A stretch of 11,027 bases of DNA, taken from positions 1 through 11,027 of the forward strand of contig JAFYGX010000199.1 of assembly GCA_017543025.1 (NCBI GenBank). Reading direction: 5' to 3'. The DNA is from Solobacterium sp. (lineage in GTDB: Bacteria > Bacillota_I > Bacilli_A > Erysipelotrichales > Erysipelotrichaceae). Of the stretch, positions 1-5,047 are shown in pieces; position 1 is the first letter of the stretch, and each line of letters begins with the position of its first letter. The notes beneath the pieces are model-generated. The model was given only the letters and a program-made list of their open reading frames with translations, was not told the origin of the DNA and did no database searches. The translations under genes and the position numbers were made by a program.

Positions 1-148
1 CTGCTGTTAGGGGATGATGGGATATATGTCTCTTCGGAGTATATGTCTGTACATTCTGCTGTATCGGCTGTCGGGTAGTCCGAAGCACACAAGCTTTGGA
101 AGCTCCATCTGATTCTTTGGATCAGGTGGAGAGGATTCACTGGCCGGG
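1..148. other. Upstream non-coding stretch, possibly with the tail of a preceding gene
   Basis: No complete gene is visible here. Frame 1 on the + strand is open from the window edge to a TAG at 76-78, giving about 25 residues that could be the end of an upstream protein, but I do not recognise them and the stretch is too short to call. After that the sequence contains two small hairpins (92-104, and the stronger one at 103-131) and then the rimM promoter. No upstream ribosomal protein or KH-domain gene, which often precede rimM, can be recognised in this short piece. Confidence 0.3.
103..131. other. Strong hairpin upstream of the rimM promoter
   Basis: Bases 103-113 (CTCCATCTGAT) pair with 121-131 (ATCAGGTGGAG) as an 11-bp stem with a single G-U pair and a 7-base loop. 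No T-run follows, so it is not a standard rho-independent terminator. It could slow or protect the 3' end of an upstream transcript, or be a protein binding site. It overlaps a smaller alternative hairpin at 92-104 (AGCTT/AAGCT), so the two would be mutually exclusive. Confidence 0.4.
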
Positions 149-176
149 TTGAGAAACAGACGGGGTTTGTTAAAAT
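149..176 (+). promoter_or_regulatory. Sigma-A type promoter for rimM-trmD
   Basis: TTGAGA at 149-154 matches the -35 consensus at 5 of 6 bases. TAAAAT at 171-176 matches the -10 at 5 of 6. The spacer is 16 bases, and TG at 168-169 forms an extended -10. Transcription would begin near 183, giving a leader of about 20 bases that still includes the ribosome binding site at 190-195. Seen directly in sequence; activity is inferred. Confidence 0.6.
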
Positions 177-205
177 GAAAACTGCATTCAGGGAGAATGA
201 GAAAA

Positions 206-715
206 ATGGAATTGATCGAACTCGGAAAAATTGTAAATACCCATGGCCTGAAAGGGGAGCTCAAGATCGAAAGCTGGTCGGACTTTGATGAGGAGCGCTA
301 TCAGAAAGGAAATACGATCTATGTGATCCGCAATGAGGAAGCGATGCCGTTTACCGTGCGAAGCTATCGCCCGCACAAAGGGTTTGCGCTTGTTGCGTTT
401 GAAGAGCTTTCCGATATCAATGCGGCAGAGCCGTATAAGGGATGCATCGTCGGAATGGATGCGGCAGACAGACCTGACCTTCCGGAAGGAGAATATTATT
501 TCGATCAGCTGATCGGGCTGATCGTGATCGATGAAGCGGGAACTGAGATCGGAGAAGTGACTGCGGTGGAAGAGACCAATGGTGCGCAGGATAACCTCAG
601 GGTCGCACGAGACGGGCAGAAGGATGTACTGATACCGAATGTGCCGGCATTTGTAAAGAACGTTGATATGGAAGAAGGGACAATTACGGTTCACGTGATT
701 GAAGGACTGCTGTGA
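206..715 (+). CDS. rimM: 16S rRNA processing / ribosome maturation factor RimM
   Basis: RimM binds ribosomal protein S19 and helps mature the head of the 30S subunit in the cytosol. The 169-residue product has the normal family length and layout. The N-terminal RimM beta-barrel covers about residues 4-83 and contains the signature GKIVNTHGLKGELK (7-20). A PRC-barrel domain follows at about 96-169 (EYYFDQLIGL, then IGEV, then LIPNVPAFVKNVD, ending in EGLL). An in-frame ATG nine bases earlier (197) exists, but the Shine-Dalgarno AGGGAG at 190-195 would lie 1 base from it; it lies 10 bases from the ATG at 206, so 206 is preferred. The stop codon overlaps the trmD GTG start (GTGA), suggesting translational coupling. 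The gene has its own promoter immediately upstream. Confidence 0.95.
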   Translation: MELIELGKIVNTHGLKGELKIESWSDFDEERYQKGNTIYVIRNEEAMPFTVRSYRPHKGFALVAFEELSDINAAEPYKGCIVGMDAADRPDLPEGEYYFDQLIGLIVIDEAGTEIGEVTAVEETNGAQDNLRVARDGQKDVLIPNVPAFVKNVDMEEGTITVHVIEGLL

Positions 716-1443
716 AAATCACGATACTGACACTGTTTCCCGAAATGTTCAGCGGATTTGTTTCCGCCAGTATCATTCATCGGGCGATTGAAAAGAAGCT
801 GGTCGAAATCGAGCTGGTACAGATCCGTGAGTTTACGTCGGATGTGCATCGTCATGTCGACGATACGCCGTTTGGCGGCGGGGCGGGCATGGTAATGAAA
901 TGCCAGCCGGTGTTTGACGCGCTGTCTTCGGTGAAAACCGAAGCGAGTCATACCGTTCTGCTGTCGGCTTCCGGGCGTCCGTATTCGCAGGCGAAAGCAC
1001 ATGAGCTGAGCAAGATGGAACATCTGATTCTGCTGTGCGGGCATTATGAAGGGGTTGATGAGCGGATCGCAGAAGCGTGTGATGAAGAACTCTCGATCGG
1101 AGATTATGTGCTGACGGGCGGGGAGCCGGGTGCGATGGTGATCGCGGATTCTGTCATCCGGCTGCTTCCGGGGGTGATCAGGGAAGACAGTATTCAGGAA
1201 GAGTCCTATGAAACAGGACTGCTGGAATACCCGCAGTATACGCAGCCTGCTGTTTATGAAGGAAAACCGGTGCCGGATGTTCTGCTTTCCGGGCATCATG
1301 AAAACATCCGGAAATGGCGTCTGACGCAGTCGCTGGTCCGTACAAGAGAGCGAAGGCCGGATCTCTTTGCAGGGTATGAGCTGAATCGGGAAGAAGAAAA
1401 GCTTCTGAGGAAATACGATGAAGCGGCGGAGGAGAACGGCTGA
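712..1443 (+). CDS. trmD: tRNA (guanine(37)-N1)-methyltransferase TrmD
   Basis: TrmD methylates N1 of G37 next to the anticodon of tRNAs using S-adenosylmethionine, which prevents +1 frameshifting. The 243-residue protein has the usual length. The SPOUT trefoil-knot S-adenosylmethionine site is visible: LLCGHYEGVDERI (107-119) and IGDYVLTGGE (129-138), followed by IADSVIRLLPGV (144-155) with the conserved Arg150. The C-terminal part has GLLEYPQYTQP (169-179), LLSGHHENIRKWR (191-203) and RTRERRPDL (210-218). The start is GTG, overlapping the rimM stop by 4 bases. Oddities: by eye the catalytic Asp (Asp169 of E. coli) corresponds to Glu164 here, and the usual ELPAM in the knot reads EPGAM. The rest of the family signature is intact, so identity is secure. 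rplS, a frequent next gene, does not follow. Confidence 0.96.
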   Translation: MKITILTLFPEMFSGFVSASIIHRAIEKKLVEIELVQIREFTSDVHRHVDDTPFGGGAGMVMKCQPVFDALSSVKTEASHTVLLSASGRPYSQAKAHELSKMEHLILLCGHYEGVDERIAEACDEELSIGDYVLTGGEPGAMVIADSVIRLLPGVIREDSIQEESYETGLLEYPQYTQPAVYEGKPVPDVLLSGHHENIRKWRLTQSLVRTRERRPDLFAGYELNREEEKLLRKYDEAAEENG

Positions 1444-1462
1444 AAGTCATCTGCTGTTTCCG

Positions 1463-1491
1463 TTGCATTTTTGAAATGTCATGTTAACATG
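1463..1491 (+). promoter_or_regulatory. Weak promoter candidate with a 12-bp palindrome
   Basis: The 68-base gap after trmD holds a perfect palindrome, CATGTTAACATG (1480-1491). It contains TAACAT (1485-1490) preceded by TG (1482-1483), which reads as an extended -10 of moderate quality. A poor -35 candidate, TTGCAT (1463-1468), sits 16 bases upstream. If real, a regulator bound at the palindrome would block the promoter for the next two genes. Alternatively the genes are read from the rimM promoter and the palindrome has no role. Confidence 0.3.
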
Positions 1492-1511
1492 GACTTGCTT
1501 TTGAGGAGCCT

Positions 1512-2432
1512 ATGAGCAATGAAGGAATGCAGATAGTCGTTGCGGTGAATCGTCGCTCCATATTTCCAAGGGTTCTGCGCCCGCAGAAAATACTTCTGGA
1601 CGGGATGAAACTCGGTATTTCCAGAGAAGGCAGATTCCGGGAAGGAGAATATGGCGACAATTTTGCTGTGGCTTATCATCCGGATCATATCGGCCGGGGT
1701 ATCCGCATCCGGTGGGACAACAGCGATGTACGGTTTACAGAGCTCTGTCTGAATCTTCCGGTGCCGGAAGAAGAACTGGACGACTTCTTTCTGATGTGCG
1801 CAAGGCTTGCCCGGCAGGATCTCAGCGAAGTGAAGCTGAACGGAAAACCGTTCGGGCCGAAACAGTATCATAAGATCCGGGACAGTTACCGGGTATACAA
1901 TCTGAAGCTTCTGCATGAAATGATGGGAAATGTGCTGAATAAGGAGCCGGAACGGCTGTTTATCGGCTGTGTATTTCATCGGGTTGCGGCAGGAGAAAAG
2001 GAAGCGGAGCGCATGTGGGCAGGTGTGGATACATCGGCATACCGCGACTGGCTTCATGAATCGCAGTCCGGCGGAAGGTTTTTTTCTGAAGCGAGGGTAG
2101 ATGAAGGGACTGCGGACGGCAGACATGCCGTGTTTACAATACCGTCTGAGCGGAGTGTCATTCTGCCGGACCATGAAGAACTGCCGGTTCGGTTCTATGA
2201 TCTGAAAACCGGACGTCCCTCAATTGAAATTTCGAAATGGATCGTTGAACTGGTAGACCAGATCGATCATACCGAAACGAAGGTGCTTGGTGCGATGCCG
2301 CTGAAAGAATTCCGCAGGCTGCTGCCAAGTGAAAAAGTGACATATTTTGACGCTGCGGATTCTCTGATCAGCCCATTGAGCAGACAGGAGTTATCCATGA
2401 TGCTGGAACAGGCGGAGCAGGACAATGCGTGA
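1512..2432 (+). CDS. Conserved hypothetical cytosolic protein, possibly DUF4299-like
   Basis: I do not recognise a function. The 306-residue product has no signal peptide and no membrane segment, so it should be cytosolic. Its length and some features (a GRGIRIRW strand at 61-68, the TELCLNLPVP stretch at 76-85, then a helix with paired acidic residues at 86-101) resemble the DUF4299 family of Firmicutes proteins, but that match is from memory and is uncertain. A later segment at about 225-290 is a mix of predicted strands and helices (EISKWIVELVDQI at 238-250). The start has GAGGAG at 1503-1508, only 3 bases before the ATG; an alternative ATG at 1527 lacks a well-spaced site. The 3' end overlaps the GNAT gene by 8 bases, so the two products may be made in fixed ratio and act together. 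Confidence 0.75.
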   Translation: MSNEGMQIVVAVNRRSIFPRVLRPQKILLDGMKLGISREGRFREGEYGDNFAVAYHPDHIGRGIRIRWDNSDVRFTELCLNLPVPEEELDDFFLMCARLARQDLSEVKLNGKPFGPKQYHKIRDSYRVYNLKLLHEMMGNVLNKEPERLFIGCVFHRVAAGEKEAERMWAGVDTSAYRDWLHESQSGGRFFSEARVDEGTADGRHAVFTIPSERSVILPDHEELPVRFYDLKTGRPSIEISKWIVELVDQIDHTETKVLGAMPLKEFRRLLPSEKVTYFDAADSLISPLSRQELSMMLEQAEQDNA

Positions 2433-2955
2433 CCGCCTTTTTATTCGTCCGTTTCAGCTGCCGGATACAGCCGGATTTACCCGCAATGTTCTGCAATGCG
2501 CCGACCTTCATGCGCAGTTCGGTATCGCTTCCCCGTTCAGCGAAACAGAAGCAGCGGCGTATGTAAAAGACCGCTGCCGGTTTCGCACCCGCCGTCATTT
2601 CCATGATTATGTGATCCTGCTTCAGCGGGAAACGGAACAGCAGGAAGAAATACGGGGAGAGCCGATCGGGGAAATCAACGCTGCCTGGATCGCACCGGAC
2701 AGTGCGGATATCGGATTTGTGATCGCAGCGGCTTACCGCAATCAGGGGTACTGCACTGAAGCAATCCGACAGCTGGAAGAAAAGCTGGCAGAAGATGGAG
2801 TGCGCAAGATGTACGGTGCCTGTGAAAGGGAAAACGCTGCCAGTGCTGCAGTGATGAAGCGCTGCGGCATGAAGCGGATCGGAAAACCGGATGAAAAGGT
2901 ACGGGAAAAAGAGAATATGGATGGGCTTGTCTGGTTCTATAAGGAGATCGGATAA
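2425..2955 (+). CDS. GNAT family N-acetyltransferase (RimJ/RimL-like)
   Basis: GNAT enzymes move an acetyl group from acetyl-CoA to an amine; the substrate here is unknown. The 176-residue product begins with the RLFIRPFQLPD pattern typical of the Acetyltransf_3 / RimJ-RimL group. Motif A, the acetyl-CoA pyrophosphate loop, is at 96-113 (IGFVIAAAYRNQGYCTEA). The motif B helix is at 137-149 (NAASAAVMKRCGM), with the usual Asn and Ser. The ATG sits within the last codons of the upstream gene (8-base overlap), with GGAG at 2414-2417 seven bases before it. RimJ/RimL relatives acetylate ribosomal protein N-termini, and others modify antibiotics or small molecules. Nothing visible decides between these. 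Confidence 0.88.
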   Translation: MRDRLFIRPFQLPDTAGFTRNVLQCADLHAQFGIASPFSETEAAAYVKDRCRFRTRRHFHDYVILLQRETEQQEEIRGEPIGEINAAWIAPDSADIGFVIAAAYRNQGYCTEAIRQLEEKLAEDGVRKMYGACERENAASAAVMKRCGMKRIGKPDEKVREKENMDGLVWFYKEIG

Positions 2956-3112
2956 GCAGCTGTCTGACAAGTGTGCCGCGATCGTTCATTTTTATGAGAG
3001 AAAGCGGTTTTTCTTCGCGTAAAATGGGATCATAAGTGACAGGACATGGTTCTGTCAGAGCGCGTAGGCAGTCTTTCAGATACGGGAAGACGTCAAATTA
3101 ATGGAGGTTATT
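2956..3112. other. Intergenic region before the ABC transporter, with an inverted repeat
   Basis: This 157-base gap separates two likely transcription units. An 8-bp stem (3037-3044 with 3050-3057, one G-U pair, loop CATGG) forms around TGACAG and CTGTCA. No T-run follows, so it may be an operator or an RNA hairpin. A weaker A/T-rich stem (2998-3003 with 3010-3015) sits upstream and does not convince as a terminator. TAAAAT at 3020-3025 is a possible -10, but no acceptable -35 is placed correctly, so I do not call a promoter. Confidence 0.35.
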
Positions 3113-5005
3113 ATGAGCATGCGTCCTGCAGGCATGGGAAGGGGAATGCGCAGTTTCCTTACCGAAGAGGAGAAGCGGAATGCACCGAAAGTGACGGGCG
3201 CGCTTCTGAAACGGGTATTTTCCTGGCTATGGCCCTATAAACTTCAGCTGATCCTGACACTCATCTGCATTGTTGTGTCTTCGATTCTTTCAATCATGCC
3301 TTCGGTTCTTACCGGTGAGATCATTGACAAAGGTCTTTACGGGCGGGATCTGAATGCGCTGGTACGGCTGATCGCGCTGTCGCTGGCGGTAACGTTCGGC
3401 TCCAATCTGATCGGGGTCGCTCAGTCGTATCTCAATGCATGGATTGCCCAGCATATTACCTTTGATATGCGCAATCAGCTGTTCCGGCATCTTGAATCGA
3501 TGTCGCAGCGTTTTTTCATGACAAACAATCAGGGTGACATCATTACCCGGATGACCTCGGATGTGGACGGGGTGCAGCGGGTCATCACAAACACCTTTGC
3601 CAGCATTCTTTCCAATGCGATTACTCTGATCGTTGCCCTGACGGCAATGTTTCAGCGAAGCTGGGTGCTGGCGCTGCTTGGAATCGTGATCGTTCCGCTG
3701 TTTACGCTTCCGACAAGAAAAGCGGGCGAGACCAGGTGGACGCTGACAAACGAAGCGCAGGCCTGCAATGATGAGATCAACAGTATTCTCAATGAGACGC
3801 TTTCGGTCAGCGGACAGATGCTGGTCAAACTGTTCAATAAAGAAGAGACGGAATATGAGAAGTATGAAAACGCAAACCGGCGCATGATCAATCTGAACAT
3901 CCGGGAGTCCATGGCCGGACGCTGGTTTATGGTAGTGCTCAGTACGGTCGCATCCATCGGGCCGATGCTGGTGTATCTGGTCGGCGGAATTCTTCTGATC
4001 CGGTACAACAGTTCTCTGACGGTCGGTGATATCACGGTTATGGTTACGCTGCTTTCGAGAATGTACGGTCCGGTGAATTCCCTGATGAACATACAGGTTG
4101 ACTGGATCCGTTCAATGGCAATGTTTACCCGGATCTTTGAATATCTGGATATGGAGCCGGAGGTGAAGAACCCGGCGCATCCGATCATTCCGGAAGAAGC
4201 GCATGGTGCAGTGCGGTTTGATCATGTCGGGTTCAGCTATGAATTTCCCAATCGGATTCTGAAAGATGTATGCTTTGAACTGAAGCCCGGGCACAGTGTT
4301 GCGATTGTCGGACCGTCCGGTTCCGGAAAGAGTACGATGATCAATCTGATTCCGCGGCTGTATGATGTAAGCGGAGGCGTGGTATATTTTGATGATGTGG
4401 ATGTGAGGCGTCTTGACCTTGCATGGCTGCGGTCAAATGTCGGCATCGTCACGCAGGATACGTATCTGTTCAACGGAACGATCCGGGAGAATCTGCTTTA
4501 TGCAAAGCCTGAGGCAACGGAGGCGGAGCTGATCGATGCCTGCAGGAAGGCGAATATCTACGATTTCATAGAAACACAGCGGCAGGGTTTCGATACGATG
4601 GTCGGAAACCGGGGACTCAAGCTTTCCGGCGGGGAGAAGCAGCGGATTTCCATTGCCCGGATTCTGCTGAAAAATCCGGCACTGATGATCTTTGATGAAG
4701 CGACATCCGCTCTGGATTCCATCAGTGAACAGAAGATTCAGGATGCGATCGATCCGCTGATCGAAAGCCGCACATCAATTCTCATCGCCCATCGTCTCAG
4801 TACGATTCTTGCGGCAGATGAGATACTTGTTCTGAAAAACGGAAAAATCGTTGAACGCGGCCAGCATGCCGATCTGGTACGACAGAATGGCGTATATACC
4901 GAGCTTTACAATACCCAGTTCGGCAAAGCGAATGATCTGAACCGGGGAATGAGTGAAGAAGTCGCTGTCGCCGGCTGGAATGCAAGCTATACCGAAGGGG
5001 AATAA
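3113..5005 (+). CDS. ABC exporter, fused permease and ATP-binding protein (MsbA/LmrA type)
   Basis: This is a complete half-transporter that should act as a dimer in the cytoplasmic membrane, using ATP to export a lipid, peptide or drug-like substrate. With the start at 3113 it has 630 residues, normal for the class. The membrane domain (about residues 40-330) has six predicted helices, near 44-66, 83-105, 160-179, 184-200, 272-296 and 305-325. The nucleotide-binding domain has Walker A GPSGSGKST (400-408), Q-loop Gln448, signature LSGGEKQR (504-511), Walker B LMIFDE (524-529) with the catalytic Glu529, D-loop SALD (532-535) and switch His560. All catalytic residues are present, so a homodimer is plausible. 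The ATG at 3101 is in frame, but GGAGG at 3103-3107 lies five bases before the ATG at 3113, which is therefore the start. The lipoprotein gene follows 42 bases later with no terminator between, so the two are likely co-transcribed. The substrate cannot be told from sequence. Confidence 0.93.
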   Translation: MSMRPAGMGRGMRSFLTEEEKRNAPKVTGALLKRVFSWLWPYKLQLILTLICIVVSSILSIMPSVLTGEIIDKGLYGRDLNALVRLIALSLAVTFGSNLIGVAQSYLNAWIAQHITFDMRNQLFRHLESMSQRFFMTNNQGDIITRMTSDVDGVQRVITNTFASILSNAITLIVALTAMFQRSWVLALLGIVIVPLFTLPTRKAGETRWTLTNEAQACNDEINSILNETLSVSGQMLVKLFNKEETEYEKYENANRRMINLNIRESMAGRWFMVVLSTVASIGPMLVYLVGGILLIRYNSSLTVGDITVMVTLLSRMYGPVNSLMNIQVDWIRSMAMFTRIFEYLDMEPEVKNPAHPIIPEEAHGAVRFDHVGFSYEFPNRILKDVCFELKPGHSVAIVGPSGSGKSTMINLIPRLYDVSGGVVYFDDVDVRRLDLAWLRSNVGIVTQDTYLFNGTIRENLLYAKPEATEAELIDACRKANIYDFIETQRQGFDTMVGNRGLKLSGGEKQRISIARILLKNPALMIFDEATSALDSISEQKIQDAIDPLIESRTSILIAHRLSTILAADEILVLKNGKIVERGQHADLVRQNGVYTELYNTQFGKANDLNRGMSEEVAVAGWNASYTEGE

Positions 5006-5047
5006 GAAGACAGAACAGACGGAAAACCAGTCAGGGAGGAAATAATC

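Noticed and set aside
7..264. 85-residue open frame on the - strand upstream of rimM
   Set aside because: Starts inside rimM, crosses the rimM promoter and hairpin, and has no domain or convincing binding site.
2368..2970. 200-residue open frame on the - strand
   Set aside because: Antisense to the GNAT gene, which has clear motifs A and B.
2991..3025. Terminator and TAAAAT promoter between the GNAT and ABC genes
   Set aside because: The stem is short and A/T-rich and no -35 hexamer lies at the right distance from TAAAAT, so neither was called.
3046..3240. 64-residue open frame on the + strand before the ABC gene
   Set aside because: It overlaps the exporter start in another frame, lacks a good ribosome binding site and resembles no known protein.
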